In this document: piece after piece, positions 24,727 to 33,894 of the stretch
Layout of the letters: every line of letters starts with the position of its first letter
Numbering within the stretch: the stretch's first letter is position 1
Assembly (NCBI GenBank): GCA_963754385.1
Contig: CAVWGE010000001.1
Coordinates: 310,001-374,000 of the forward strand
Direction: 5' to 3'
Length of the DNA: 64,000 bases
Source: 9FT-COMBO-48-23 sp963754385
GTDB lineage: Bacteria; Chloroflexota; Dehalococcoidia; GIF9; UBA5629
Notes under the pieces: generated by a model
Databases searched by the model: none
Seen by the model: the letters and a program-made list of their open reading frames with translations, nothing else
What the model was told of the DNA's origin: nothing
Translations under genes and position numbers: made by a program

Positions 24727-26427
24727 CTAAGTTTTCTGGAGTAGCTTCTTAATCTTCGCGGTTATTCCTTCTAGGGGTACAAGTTCGGTTTGTTTTTCCT
24801 TGCGCCATTTTATCTCTATGCTCTGACTCTCCAAAGTGCGCGGGCTTAGAGTTAAGCGAAGTGGTATGCCTAGAAGGTCAGCATCGTTGAATTTAACTCC
24901 CGGAGATTCATCTCGATCATCGAAGAGCACCTCCAAGTTTTTTCTGGTTAAGTTTTGGTAAAGTTTTTCTGCAGCTTCAGCGACACCAGAATTTTCCAGG
25001 CGCAGAGGGCAAAGGTAAATGTGATAGGGGGCAATCGCTGTTGGCCAAATAATGCCTTTATCGTCGTGATTCTGCTCTATTGCAGCTGCCAATAGTCTTC
25101 CCAGTCCTATGCCGTAGGTACCCATTACTATTGGTTGTGATACACCGTTCCGGTCGAGGAAAAAAGCCCCCAGTTTCTCGCTGAGGAAGGTGCCTAGTTT
25201 GAAGACATGGCCTACCTCGATTCCATGACTGGATTGGAGTTTGCCATTGCATTTTGGACAATCATCTCCAGGGCGAGCTATGGCAATATCAGCTATAAGG
25301 TCAATTTTGAAATCACGAGGATAGTTCACGTTTTTAAGATGGGTGTCTGGTTTATTGGCACCAGCAACGAAATTAGAGCCTGAGTTTATTGAGTCATCAG
25401 CTACGATTTTAATTCCTTTTATACCGATTGGCGAAGCTGAACCAGCTACTAACCCAGCTGCTTTCACTTCGTTTTCTGTAGCCAAGCGCAACTCTGAGCA
25501 TTTCAGTAAATTCTTGACTTTAGTTTCGTTGACATCGAGATCCCCCCTAATAACTACAAAGACAATCTCGGCATCGGACGAATAAAATACAGCTTTTAGA
25601 GTTCGGCTTGCTGGCACACCAACGAAATTAGCTACCTCTTCGATGGTCTTGATGTTTGGGGTCGATAGTTCTTTTAGCGGGAGAGAGGTTTTTGTTTCCA
25701 GTTTGGGCTTGATGCTGCGGGCCTTTTCTATATTTGCGGCATAAGCGCAGTTTGAGCAATAAATGATTTCATCTTCACCGGTTTCAGCGATGAGCATAAA
25801 CTCGTGGGATTCTTTGCCACCTATGGCGCCGCTGTCAGCCTCTACCACCACTGCCGGTAAGCCGCAACGGGAGTAAACGTTCTTGTAGGCTTGTATCATT
25901 TCTTGGTAGCAGAGGTCTAAATCTGCCTCGTCGATATGGAAGCTGTAGAGGTCTTTCATGATGAACTCACGGACACGTAGCAGCCCGCCACGAGGTCTAG
26001 GTTCATCGCGGAACTTATTCTGGATTTGGTAGAGGAGAAGGGGTAAGTCGCGGTAGCTCTGTACACAGCGTCGAACAAGCTCGGTGATAATCTCTTCGTG
26101 GGTAGGGCCTAATACCAACGTGTGTTCTCGTCGGTCGGTAACAGTGAACAACGTTTTTCCAAAAGAGGGATATCTTCCAGATTTTTCCCATAGTTCGAAG
26201 GGTTGAAGTGTAGGCAACATCAACTCTTGCCCGCCGGCTTTGTCCATTTCCTCTCTGATTATTTGCTCTATTTTCCGGAGCACGCGCCAACCTAAAGGTA
26301 GGTAGGAATAGACACCAGCGGCTACCTGCTGAATCATTCCAGTTCTAAGTAGTAACTGGTGGCTCAAAGTGTCAGCTTCTGCTGGTATTTCTTTTAGCGT
26401 CTTGCCAAAAAGCTTGGAAAATCGCAT
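24727..26427 (-). CDS. proS: Prolyl-tRNA synthetase (bacterial type with editing insertion)
   Basis: The 566-residue class II synthetase charges tRNA-Pro. Motif 1 and 2 regions are visible: GVYSYLPLGWRVLRKIE near residue 37, LGPTHEEIITELV near 106 and FRDEPRPRGGLLRVREF near 138. The INS editing domain (about 230-385; KAVFYSSDAEIVFVVIRGD) follows, then GTYGIGLGRLLAAAIEQNHD (motif 3) near 433 and a C-terminal anticodon-binding domain. Length is normal for the bacterial form. It is the last gene of the long minus-strand cluster running from rpsB. Confidence 0.96.
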   Translation of the reverse strand: MRFSKLFGKTLKEIPAEADTLSHQLLLRTGMIQQVAAGVYSYLPLGWRVLRKIEQIIREEMDKAGGQELMLPTLQPFELWEKSGRYPSFGKTLFTVTDRREHTLVLGPTHEEIITELVRRCVQSYRDLPLLLYQIQNKFRDEPRPRGGLLRVREFIMKDLYSFHIDEADLDLCYQEMIQAYKNVYSRCGLPAVVVEADSGAIGGKESHEFMLIAETGEDEIIYCSNCAYAANIEKARSIKPKLETKTSLPLKELSTPNIKTIEEVANFVGVPASRTLKAVFYSSDAEIVFVVIRGDLDVNETKVKNLLKCSELRLATENEVKAAGLVAGSASPIGIKGIKIVADDSINSGSNFVAGANKPDTHLKNVNYPRDFKIDLIADIAIARPGDDCPKCNGKLQSSHGIEVGHVFKLGTFLSEKLGAFFLDRNGVSQPIVMGTYGIGLGRLLAAAIEQNHDDKGIIWPTAIAPYHIYLCPLRLENSGVAEAAEKLYQNLTRKNLEVLFDDRDESPGVKFNDADLLGIPLRLTLSPRTLESQSIEIKWRKEKQTELVPLEGITAKIKKLLQKT

Positions 26428-26479
26428 ATTTTTATCCTTTAAGCACGTTTTTCTCTTAAAAGGGGGACATTAGTGCTGT

Positions 26480-26761
26480 TTATTCTATACTAAAGGGCGG
26501 ATATTTGTCAGTCAGAAGCAAATAATAACTACTTACTCTGGTGTACCAGCGAACATAGCCAGCAATGAAATCAAAAGCCCATTTAGGATATCTCCCGGTG
26601 AATAGAATGGCCCACCAAGCGATAAAAACGACAACACTGGCAGCTATACCGAGAGCCCAGAGAACGATCAAATGAGGTATAACCATAAAGACTCTAAAGA
26701 AAGTAGTCAGCCGCGAAAGCTTTTCTTTATGGCTTACAATGACAGTTATTGGATAGTCCAT
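26480..26761 (-). CDS. DUF4389-type small membrane protein
   Basis: The 93-residue protein matches my recollection of the DUF4389 family: an N-terminal YPITVIVSHKEKLSRLTTFF, a hydrophobic helix at about 27-55 (VIPHLIVLWALGIAASVVVF), the FTGRYPKWAFDFIAGYVRW box and a C-terminal TDKYPPFSIE. Function is unknown. It is inserted between ispG and proS in the same direction, 15 bp after ispG, with GAAGGAG before its ATG. It is therefore co-transcribed with isoprenoid and tRNA-charging genes, although no link is evident. Confidence 0.75.
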   Translation of the reverse strand: MDYPITVIVSHKEKLSRLTTFFRVFMVIPHLIVLWALGIAASVVVFIAWWAILFTGRYPKWAFDFIAGYVRWYTRVSSYYLLLTDKYPPFSIE

Positions 26762-26776
26762 TTCATTCTCCTTCTT

Positions 26777-27829
26777 TTAATTTAGAAGACTTTTCACCTC
26801 TGCCATTAGTGCGCCAAGGAAATCTTTTTCAGTAACAGTGCTCACTACCTTGCCTTTCCTGAAAATGGCACCTTTGCCTTTGCCACAGGCTATGCCGACA
26901 TCAGCATCTTTTGCCTCACCCGGGCCATTAACAACACAACCCATGACGGCAACCTTGATAGGTTTGCTTATCTCTCTCAGGTTTTTATCTACGGATTCAG
27001 CAAGGCTGATGATATCTATTTCAGCCCGCCCACAGGATGGGCAGCTTATTAAGGTAGGGCCATGTTGGCGCAGGTCAAGGCTTTTCAAAATTTCGTAGGC
27101 AGTATCTACTTCTTCGCATGGGTGGGCGCTAAGGGAGACACGGATGGTATCACCGATACCTTCGTGAAGTAGTATTCCTATGCCTACAGCACTGCGGACA
27201 GCACCAGCTCTGGGTAGTCCTGCCTCGGTTATGCCTAGATGCAAAGGGTAGGGTATTTTGGAGGCTATTGCTCTATAAGCCTCAATAGTTGTAGGCACGT
27301 CGAAGGCTTTAAGTGAAACTTTAACCAAATCAAAGTCCAGACTCTCAAGTAAGTTGATTTGCTCCAGCGCCGCGTTAATCATATGCTCAGATATAGATAA
27401 GCATGGCTTTGAAGCAGGTGGCAGGCTTCCGGCATTGACGCCGATGCGGATTGGTGTCTGTCTTTGCTTGGCTGTCTTAACTACTTTAGCAATTTGCTCT
27501 GGATTGCGGATATTGCCTGGGTTCAGGCGCAGCCCGTCGGCGCCGGACTTCAAAGCTTCAAGAGCGAGTCGATAGTCGAAATGAATATCGGCGATTATAG
27601 GAATGGAGATATTCTTTTTAATGGTCGAAATGGCCTGTGCAGCTTCAACGTCGGGTACAGCTACTCGAACTATCTCACAGCCACAATCTGCTAGTTCCTT
27701 GATTTGAATTACTGTAGCTTGTATGTCTCTGGTATCGGTTTTGGTCATAGACTGAACTACAATAGGCGCATCGCCACCTATTATTGTTGTTCCGAATCTT
27801 AAAGGTTTGGATTGTCTGCGGATTATCAA
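26777..27829 (-). CDS. ispG: 4-Hydroxy-3-methylbut-2-enyl diphosphate synthase
   Basis: The 350-residue enzyme carries out the penultimate MEP-pathway step, converting methylerythritol cyclodiphosphate to HMBPP with a [4Fe-4S] cluster. Visible are the N-terminal GGDAPIVVQSMTKTDTRD barrel start, GLRLNPGNI near 96, and the cluster cysteines in ISCPSCGRAEID near 262 and GCVVNGPGEAKDADVG near 297. It starts at TTG 27829 in a 4-bp overlap with the rseP stop. With dxr two genes upstream, this shows the MEP route to isoprenoids. Confidence 0.96.
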   Translation of the reverse strand: MIIRRQSKPLRFGTTIIGGDAPIVVQSMTKTDTRDIQATVIQIKELADCGCEIVRVAVPDVEAAQAISTIKKNISIPIIADIHFDYRLALEALKSGADGLRLNPGNIRNPEQIAKVVKTAKQRQTPIRIGVNAGSLPPASKPCLSISEHMINAALEQINLLESLDFDLVKVSLKAFDVPTTIEAYRAIASKIPYPLHLGITEAGLPRAGAVRSAVGIGILLHEGIGDTIRVSLSAHPCEEVDTAYEILKSLDLRQHGPTLISCPSCGRAEIDIISLAESVDKNLREISKPIKVAVMGCVVNGPGEAKDADVGIACGKGKGAIFRKGKVVSTVTEKDFLGALMAEVKSLLN

Positions 27830-28896
27830 GGTAACACGCTCTCTCCATGAATAATGTTTGCAATATCATGGTAGCTTATTACCATAATTAAGAGTATTAG
27901 CAATACAAAACCAATTAGATGGACAAGTCCTTCTCTTTTTGGTGAAATTCTTTTTCCTCGTCGTACCCATTCTAACGCTACAAAGATGAGCCTGCCCCCA
28001 TCGAGACCGGGGAAGGGGAGCAGGTTAATTATAGCCAAGTTTATGCTAATGAGGGCAGCAAATTCGAGTAGGGGACTTAGGCCAGCTTTAGCCATCTCAC
28101 CGGTCAGCTCGGCAATACCTATCGGTCCGGTTAGCTGAGGTGCTGTTCCACTGATGAACCAGCCTACTACTTCATTTCGGAATAAGACAAGGATTTGCCA
28201 GCAATGAATTATACTTGAAGGCACTGCCTTCCAAATGGGATAGGATTCGCGGATTATGGTGCTGTCTACTCCAGTAATAGCGATACCGGTAGCTCCCTGA
28301 CCTTTTGGTGGATTCCACCTTGGTTTCAGACTTACTTCATGTTGACCGAGTTCGCCTTTCTGAAGCTGGATATTTATTTCTGAGCCGAGATTAAGCTGGA
28401 TGAAATAGCCGACATCGCCGCGGTTTCTAATTGTGTGGTCGTTTATTGCCAGGATTGTATCTCCCGGCTCAATCCCAGCGATCTGAGCTGGTGAGCCTGA
28501 GGCTACTTCTTTCACCTGTACCTTCTCCAAGACCATATCATGGGGTATCATAAAGCTGATTGAAAGCAGTAATATCGGTAGTAGAATATTCATCAGTGAG
28601 CCAGCGCTAAGAACAAGGAATCGGACGGGAATGCTCTTACTGGCTAGACTACCTGGTAGTGTTGGGTCTTCTTCTCCCAGCATTTTGGTAAAGCCACCGA
28701 GGGGTATGGCATTTATCGAATACGTTGTCTCGCCCCGTTTGAAGCTGAAAATTCTAGGTGGGAAACCGATGCCAAATTCCTCCACTTTTACTTTGGCAAG
28801 CTTAGCTGTGATGAAGTGTCCAAACTCATGGGCGAAGACAAGCAATATTAGTATGCCGATAAAACTGACAATTGTAAGTGCTATTGTTTCAAACAT
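27826..28896 (-). CDS. rseP: RIP site-2 metalloprotease
   Basis: The 356-residue integral membrane zinc protease cuts substrates inside the membrane. The active-site helix VFAHEFGHFITAKLAKVKV near residue 22 has the HExxH motif, and the third ligand is in NLLPFPGLDGGRLIF near 298. One PDZ domain (about 115-195, with GSPAQIAGIEPGDTILAIND) lies between helices. Such enzymes release anti-sigma factors or clear signal peptides. It overlaps the dxr end by 16 bp and sits between dxr and ispG, an arrangement common in bacteria. No sigma/anti-sigma pair is seen here. Confidence 0.94.
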   Translation of the reverse strand: MFETIALTIVSFIGILILLVFAHEFGHFITAKLAKVKVEEFGIGFPPRIFSFKRGETTYSINAIPLGGFTKMLGEEDPTLPGSLASKSIPVRFLVLSAGSLMNILLPILLLSISFMIPHDMVLEKVQVKEVASGSPAQIAGIEPGDTILAINDHTIRNRGDVGYFIQLNLGSEINIQLQKGELGQHEVSLKPRWNPPKGQGATGIAITGVDSTIIRESYPIWKAVPSSIIHCWQILVLFRNEVVGWFISGTAPQLTGPIGIAELTGEMAKAGLSPLLEFAALISINLAIINLLPFPGLDGGRLIFVALEWVRRGKRISPKREGLVHLIGFVLLILLIMVISYHDIANIIHGESVLP

Positions 28897-30029
28897 AGGT
28901 TTGCCTTTTCAGTAAATTTAAGTGCGGTATCTCTTGCCCAGTCATCAGCAGTTAAAATGTCATCCAAAGTGGGGTTGGTTATGCCCCGGTGTAAGCTGAT
29001 GGTACTGGCTATTATCTCGGCGATGCCCGAGAAATTAATATGCTGTTTGAGAAAGAGTTCGACAGCTACCTCATCGGCAGCACAAAGCACAGCAGGATAG
29101 GTTCCTCCTCTTTTACCAGCGTCCAGTGCCAGTTGTAAGCATGGGAACATAGAATGGTTTATTGCTTCAAAGGTTAGTGAATTCAGTTGGACCAGGTCAA
29201 TATTTGGTAACCTGGGATTGGTCAATCGCTTGGGATAGGATAAAGCGTATTGGATAGGAAAACGCATATCAGGGGCGCTGAGTTGGGCCTTTAGCGAGCC
29301 ATCGGCAAATTCTACCATAGAATGAATAATACTCTGGGGATGAATTACGAATTCTATTTTTTTAAATGGTATAGAAAAAAGCCAGTGAGCTTCGATTGCT
29401 TCCAGGCCTTTGTTCATTAGAGTTGCCGAGTCAATGGTCACTTTTCTGCCCATTTTCCATGTGGGATGTTGCAGAGCTTCCTCAACAGTGACTTTAGCTA
29501 ACTGTGTTGGTGAACGATGATAGAAAGGCCCCCCTGAAGCTGTCAGAATAAGTCGAGCCACTTCATCTTTTTCTCCATGGAGGCATTGCCATATAGCGCT
29601 ATGTTCGCTATCAATAGGCAAAATTTTGGCTTGGTGCCGTTTGGCTTCTGACATAATTATTTCACCTGCCATGACTAGCACCTCTTTGTTGGCCAGAGCA
29701 ATTTTTTTTCCAGACCTTATTGCCGCTAGTGTTGGAGCCAGCCCTGTTTTACCCGAAGTGGCTATTATAACGATGTCGACATCAGGATGGGTAACTATCT
29801 CCTCCATTGATGAGAATTTTGTTTTATCTGGCAGGTTGAGCTTAAGCGATGAATATGCTAGTTTTGGCTGAAATTGGCTGATTTGTTTGGCGAGTAAGCT
29901 CGTATTTTTACCGCCAGCCAATCCTACTATCCTGAATTTGTCAGGGAAGTCTTTTATTATGTCCAGGGATTGTTGTCCTATTGAGCCTGTTGAGCCAATG
30001 ACAGCTAGTTTTTTAATAGTGTTGCTCAT
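28881..30029 (-). CDS. dxr: 1-Deoxy-D-xylulose 5-phosphate reductoisomerase
   Basis: The 382-residue NADPH-dependent enzyme catalyses the first committed MEP-pathway step. The NADPH loop VIGSTGSIGQQSLDII is at the N-terminus, ANKEVLVMAG lies near 110, the metal site PIDSEHSAIWQ near 133, the SGGPF loop near 161, and MNKGLEAIEAHWLF near 195. An upstream in-frame ATG at 30050 exists, but ATG 30029 forms an ATGA overlap with the cdsA stop and gives the expected N-terminus, so it is preferred. Confidence 0.96.
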   Translation of the reverse strand: MSNTIKKLAVIGSTGSIGQQSLDIIKDFPDKFRIVGLAGGKNTSLLAKQISQFQPKLAYSSLKLNLPDKTKFSSMEEIVTHPDVDIVIIATSGKTGLAPTLAAIRSGKKIALANKEVLVMAGEIIMSEAKRHQAKILPIDSEHSAIWQCLHGEKDEVARLILTASGGPFYHRSPTQLAKVTVEEALQHPTWKMGRKVTIDSATLMNKGLEAIEAHWLFSIPFKKIEFVIHPQSIIHSMVEFADGSLKAQLSAPDMRFPIQYALSYPKRLTNPRLPNIDLVQLNSLTFEAINHSMFPCLQLALDAGKRGGTYPAVLCAADEVAVELFLKQHINFSGIAEIIASTISLHRGITNPTLDDILTADDWARDTALKFTEKANLCLKQ

Positions 30030-30820
30030 AATGTAGCTAATGCCACACAATAGTATACTATAACTCCAGTAAATATGAGACTGTCAATGCGGTCTAGGAT
30101 ACCACCATGCCCCGGTATTAGCTTGCCTGCATCCTTGACACCTGTGTTGCGCTTAAGTAGTGATTCGGCCAAATCTCCGAGCTGAGCGAATAGACTGATA
30201 ATGCATCCTAAGATGGCTATTTGCCAGTAGTTAAAGGGCAGCGGGAAGATTGTGCGGAGAATTAATGAAGCTATTATACTGGCTAACAGTCCACCTATGG
30301 CTCCTTCCCAGGTTTTACCTGGGCTTATGGATGGTGCTAGCGCGTGTTTACCCCAGGCCTTGCCGATGAAAAAAGCAGATGTATCGCTGGCAAATGTGGT
30401 GAACATAGCCCAGAAAACTAGCTCTTTGCCAGCCTCCAGGCTTCTGAGTTCAACCCAGTAACTGAGCATCCAGCCGATATACAGGATACCAGCCATTGTC
30501 CATGCCCAGTTAGTAAAAGCCTGTTTCCTCGGAGAACGAAACAACAGCCAGATTAGCGAGACAACTATTGCTGAAGTAATGAGAAAAGGTATTGTAGCAG
30601 CATATGGGCAATGAGGGCTGAGGATTATAAGTAGTACCCAAGCCATGCCGAGATAAGTGATTGGCTGTAGCTTTAATTGCCCAGCCATTCGGTAGAACTC
30701 CCAACTGCCAAGCATAGCCATAACAGCTATCAGAAGGGTAAACCAAGGTTCGCCGAACCAGATTATGGCAATAAGGAGTGGTAAGCCAACAACAGCAGTG
30801 AGAATTCTATACCTGAGCAT
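30026..30820 (-). CDS. cdsA: Phosphatidate cytidylyltransferase
   Basis: The 264-residue multi-pass membrane enzyme makes CDP-diacylglycerol from phosphatidate and CTP for phospholipid synthesis. About seven or eight hydrophobic segments are visible. The family signature stands at the C-terminus (GAIGGLLASIIASL region, then GDLAESLLKRNTGVKDAGKL and PGHGGILDRIDSL). The start is ATG 30820. In many bacteria uppS precedes cdsA directly, but here only 147 non-coding bases separate it from frr. Confidence 0.94.
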   Translation of the reverse strand: MLRYRILTAVVGLPLLIAIIWFGEPWFTLLIAVMAMLGSWEFYRMAGQLKLQPITYLGMAWVLLIILSPHCPYAATIPFLITSAIVVSLIWLLFRSPRKQAFTNWAWTMAGILYIGWMLSYWVELRSLEAGKELVFWAMFTTFASDTSAFFIGKAWGKHALAPSISPGKTWEGAIGGLLASIIASLILRTIFPLPFNYWQIAILGCIISLFAQLGDLAESLLKRNTGVKDAGKLIPGHGGILDRIDSLIFTGVIVYYCVALATL

Positions 30821-30967
30821 GTTTATTCTCAGACTCTGCGTGCTTTAGGTATCACTGGCTGTAGCGCGGAATGATAAATGTTGGCAGGGCTTTTCGGTGC
30901 TGGCATGATGTTTTGTGTGTGGATTTGTTTCTTGGAAAATGGAGGGCGTGCAGAGGTTTCGGAGTTC
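30821..30967 (-). other. frr-cdsA gap where uppS often lies
   Basis: The 147-bp gap holds no undecaprenyl-diphosphate synthase sequence. A 25-codon ATG frame on the minus strand (begins MPAPKSPANIYH) ends a few bases before cdsA but has no good ribosome binding site. It may be chance or debris. Confidence 0.3.
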
Positions 30968-31525
30968 TTAGACCTCCATTATCTCCGTTTCCTTGACTTG
31001 TCCTGTGTCATTGACTTTATCTATGAAGTTATCAGTTAGCTTTTGAAGTTGTTCTGAGGCACGTGTGTATTTATCTTGGGAGATTTCTTTATTTTTCTCC
31101 GTCTGCCTCAATCTTTCTATGCCTTCACGTCTTAGATTACGAATCGCAATTCTCCCCTCTTCTACTCTTTTGTGAACTACTCTGATTAACTCTTTACGTC
31201 GTTCTTCGGTGAGTGGCGGGATGGGTATACGTATCACATTGCTATCGCTCGTTGGGTTCAGACCAAGGTCAGATGTAAGAATAGCTTTCTCGATACTGCG
31301 AGTTGAACTGCGGTCCCATGGTTGGATAAGTATCATTTTGGCTTCGGGGATTGAGATAGAAGCTATCTGGTTGATTGGAGTGAGGACACCGTGATAATCA
31401 GCTTTGATATGTTCAACTAAGGCCGGTGATGCACGTCCTGTGCGAATAGCTGCTAAGTCTCGGGTCAAAGCATCGACAGCTTTTTTCATTTTACCATCGA
31501 TTTCAGTGAGTATTTGCTCAATCAT
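30968..31525 (-). CDS. frr: Ribosome recycling factor
   Basis: The 185-residue protein splits post-termination ribosomes with EF-G. The three-helix bundle regions are clear: ALTRDLAAIRTGRASPALVE near residue 20, IASISIPEAKMILIQPWDRS near 53, and PIPPLTEERRKELIRVVHKR near 102. Its length is typical. The ATG overlaps the pyrH stop by 4 bp (ATGA), giving tight translational coupling in the rpsB-tsf-pyrH-frr group. Confidence 0.97.
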   Translation of the reverse strand: MIEQILTEIDGKMKKAVDALTRDLAAIRTGRASPALVEHIKADYHGVLTPINQIASISIPEAKMILIQPWDRSSTRSIEKAILTSDLGLNPTSDSNVIRIPIPPLTEERRKELIRVVHKRVEEGRIAIRNLRREGIERLRQTEKNKEISQDKYTRASEQLQKLTDNFIDKVNDTGQVKETEIMEV

Positions 31526-32259
31526 TTCTCTTCCTCGTTAGTGACAAAGGTGCCGACATGTTCCCCATATATGGCACGCTCCATACTTTGTTTTCCTTGG
31601 AGGTCGAAGATTATTATAGGAAGTTTATTATCCTGACATAGAGAAAAAGCGGTGCTATCCATTACCTGGAGGTGTAAGTTTAGAGCATCTCTGTGGGATA
31701 AACGGTCAAACTTCTTCGCCTTTGGATTGGTGAGAGGGTCAGAATCGTACACACCATCGACTTTATTTTTAGCTACAAGAAGGACTTCGGCCGCGACTTC
31801 AATGGCCCGTAGTGCTGCAGCGGTATCGGTAGTCATATAAGGATTTCCTGTACCGCCGGCAAAAATAACGACTCTTTTCTTCTCCAGGTGTCGGATAGCT
31901 CGACGACGTATATATGGCTCGGCTACGGCATGCATGGTAATAGCTGACTGAGTTCTAGTAGTGACCCCTTCGCTTTCTAGCGAATCCTGAAGGACAAGAG
32001 CATTAATTACCGTAGCTAACATCCCTGCATAGTCGGCTGTGGCTCGATCCATCCCCTTAGCTTCGCTACCAGTGCCTCGCCAGAAGTTGCCTCCTCCAAC
32101 GACTATAGCAACCTCAACGCCTTGCTTGATTATTTGCTTTATTTGCTGGGCTACATGTGTCAGGACTGAACGGTCGACACCAAACGTTTTCTTACCCATG
32201 AGTGCTTCGCCACTTAGCTTGAGTAAGACCCGCTTATATTTGGGCTTTTTTGTTGCCAC
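31522..32259 (-). CDS. pyrH: Uridylate kinase
   Basis: The 245-residue UMP kinase converts UMP to UDP. It shows KRVLLKLSGEALMG near residue 8, VAIVVGGGNFWRG near 50, DRATADYAGMLATVINALVL near 71, and FAGGTGNPYMTTDTAAALRA near 133. It starts at GTG 32259, two bases after tsf. Its length is normal. Confidence 0.97.
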   Translation of the reverse strand: MATKKPKYKRVLLKLSGEALMGKKTFGVDRSVLTHVAQQIKQIIKQGVEVAIVVGGGNFWRGTGSEAKGMDRATADYAGMLATVINALVLQDSLESEGVTTRTQSAITMHAVAEPYIRRRAIRHLEKKRVVIFAGGTGNPYMTTDTAAALRAIEVAAEVLLVAKNKVDGVYDSDPLTNPKAKKFDRLSHRDALNLHLQVMDSTAFSLCQDNKLPIIIFDLQGKQSMERAIYGEHVGTFVTNEEEK

Positions 32260-32261
32260 TT

Positions 32262-32768
32262 CTAGTAACCTAATTCGAATCTGATGAATCTACGTATTTT
32301 GATATTCTCTTTAACCTTGGCTATCGTCTCAGTGATGATTTCCTGGACGGTCTTGTTGGGGTCTTTGATAAAGGGCTGGAGTAAGAGACAAGCTATTTTA
32401 GGGTCTGTGTCTGTTTCTTGTGGTAGGTCTTCTGGAGAAATGAATTGTGGGGACATAGCGGCTATTTGCAGGGCTAGGTTATGTGCTAATTCTTTGAATT
32501 CGTTGGTACGGGCGACAAAGTCCGTCTCACAGTTGACTTCAACTAATGCTGCAATCTGGCCTCCTTGGTGGACATAAGCCTCGATTATTCCTTGGTTTGC
32601 GGCGCGATCAGCTTTTTTGTGAGCCAAAGCCAATCCGCGCTGGTTGAGAATCTCGATTGCCTTTTCAAAACTTCCTTCTGCTTCGAGGAGAGCCTTTTTG
32701 CAATCTATAACACCAGCACCGGTTTTTCCCCTAAGCTCCTTTATTATTGCTGTAGTTGAAACCTGCAA
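32262..32768 (-). CDS. tsf: Elongation factor Ts (short form)
   Basis: The 168-residue protein exchanges GDP for GTP on EF-Tu. The N-terminal domain is standard (IKELRGKTGAGVIDCKKALL and LALAHKKADRAANQG), and the core begins with VEVNCETDFVARTNEF, the EF-Tu contact. The core is shorter than in E. coli (283 residues), as in other compact EF-Ts proteins. The start is TTG 32768 behind AAGGAGGTATAA. Confidence 0.95.
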   Translation of the reverse strand: MQVSTTAIIKELRGKTGAGVIDCKKALLEAEGSFEKAIEILNQRGLALAHKKADRAANQGIIEAYVHQGGQIAALVEVNCETDFVARTNEFKELAHNLALQIAAMSPQFISPEDLPQETDTDPKIACLLLQPFIKDPNKTVQEIITETIAKVKENIKIRRFIRFELGY

Positions 32769-32809
32769 TTATACCTCCTTGCTGTGTAGAGTATGGCATT
32801 GCTGCCTTA

Positions 32810-33595
32810 CTATTCGCCTTCATCAGGTGCAAAAATATGGGATTCCAGTAGCTGGGTGGGTTCTGTCCCTGCTGGAGCTGGTTCAGCAGCTCCTATTTCG
32901 CCAGTCTCCTTAAGCATCTTGCCTTCGAGGACTGCGTCAGCCATTTTGCTGCATATGAGTTTGATTGCCTTTATAGCATCATCATTAGCCGGAATAAGGT
33001 AGTCGATACCTGTTGGATCGCAGTTGGTGTCTACAACAGCTACTATTGGTATACCAACCTTTTTCGCTTCAGCCAGAGCTATTTTCTCTTTAGTTGGGTC
33101 GACAATGAATAAGGCTCCAGGGATGGTAGTCATTTCCTTAAAGCCACCCAGTAGTTTGTTGAGTCGTGCTATTTCCTTTTCGACCTTCATTTTTTCCTTC
33201 TTGGATAAGTGATCTAATTCGCCTTTATCTCTTCTATCCTCGAGACGAACAAGGTAATCTATCCTGGCTTGAATAGTGGCGAAATTGGTTAACATTCCAC
33301 CCAGCCATCTTTGGTTGACATAATACATGCCACATCGTTTTGCTTCTTCTTCTATGATTTCCTGGGCTTGCTTCTTGGTGCCGACGAGGAGAACGCTTTG
33401 CCCGTTGCTGACTAATTCTCTAACATAAGTGCAGGCTCTATCCAGCATAGTTACAGTTTGTTCTAAGTCGATGATATGAATACCGTTGCGTTGGGTGAAA
33501 ATGTAGCTTTTCATGGATGGGTGCCAGTGGCCCGTTAAGTGCCCAAAATGAGCTCCAGCTTCCAGGAGCTGTTTAACTGAAATAGACTCCGGCAA
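32810..33595 (-). CDS. rpsB: Ribosomal protein uS2
   Basis: The 261-residue small-subunit protein matches uS2: LEAGAHFGHLTGHWHPSMK near the N-terminus, VLLVGTKKQAQEIIEEEAKR near 68, YYVNQRWLGGMLTNF near 91 and PGALFIVDPTKEKIAL near 159. The C-terminal tail after 225 is acidic and Pro-rich. The start is TTG 33595 behind TTAGGAGGTCAG. It opens the nine-gene cluster, with a strong promoter about 90-115 bp upstream. Confidence 0.97.
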   Translation of the reverse strand: MPESISVKQLLEAGAHFGHLTGHWHPSMKSYIFTQRNGIHIIDLEQTVTMLDRACTYVRELVSNGQSVLLVGTKKQAQEIIEEEAKRCGMYYVNQRWLGGMLTNFATIQARIDYLVRLEDRRDKGELDHLSKKEKMKVEKEIARLNKLLGGFKEMTTIPGALFIVDPTKEKIALAEAKKVGIPIVAVVDTNCDPTGIDYLIPANDDAIKAIKLICSKMADAVLEGKMLKETGEIGAAEPAPAGTEPTQLLESHIFAPDEGE

Positions 33596-33626
33596 ATTCT
33601 GACCTCCTAATTATATTGAACCCATG

Positions 33627-33643
33627 AAAAACTTAGTTTTTCA
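33627..33643 (-). promoter_or_regulatory. rpsB leader hairpin
   Basis: GAAAAAC and GTTTTTC form a perfect 7-bp stem around a 3-base loop in the 5' leader, about 30 bases before the rpsB ribosome binding site. In other bacteria S2 represses rpsB through its leader, so this hairpin could be a control site; this is inference. Confidence 0.3.
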
Positions 33644-33682
33644 GGGGTTACTAATAACGTTCCTTAACTAAAGTTGCTCATC

Positions 33683-33711
33683 AGTATAGCATAAGGTGAT
33701 TGGTAAGGCAA
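33683..33711 (-). promoter_or_regulatory. rpsB: Sigma-70-type promoter of the rpsB cluster
   Basis: On the minus strand TTGCCT (33711-33706) is followed after 17 bases by TATACT (33688-33683). This is a good housekeeping promoter in position and spacing. Transcription would begin near 33676, giving a leader of about 80 bases. Confidence 0.6.
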
Positions 33712-33834
33712 TTGAGTGAGAGAGGATAATAACTTATCGTTTGCCGTTATCGATGGTCTTAAGCAGGATGTGATTTCTACTCGGGTTCTTGGTATCTAGT
33801 GAAAACTCGCTAAAATTAAATCCGTAGATAGTAC

Positions 33835-33866
33835 AAAAATGTAGCCCCTCCGGATAGGAGGGGCTA
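33835..33866 (-). terminator. Strong Rho-independent terminator after the acyl-CoA dehydrogenases
   Basis: TAGCCCCTCC (33842-33851) and GGAGGGGCTA (33857-33866) form a perfect 10-bp stem with a 5-base loop. On the minus strand it is followed by CATTTTTG. It lies about 30 bp beyond the stop of the acyl-CoA dehydrogenase at 33895 and insulates that operon from rpsB. Confidence 0.8.
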
Positions 33867-33894
33867 TAGGGGATACTATTTACATTAAATGCGC

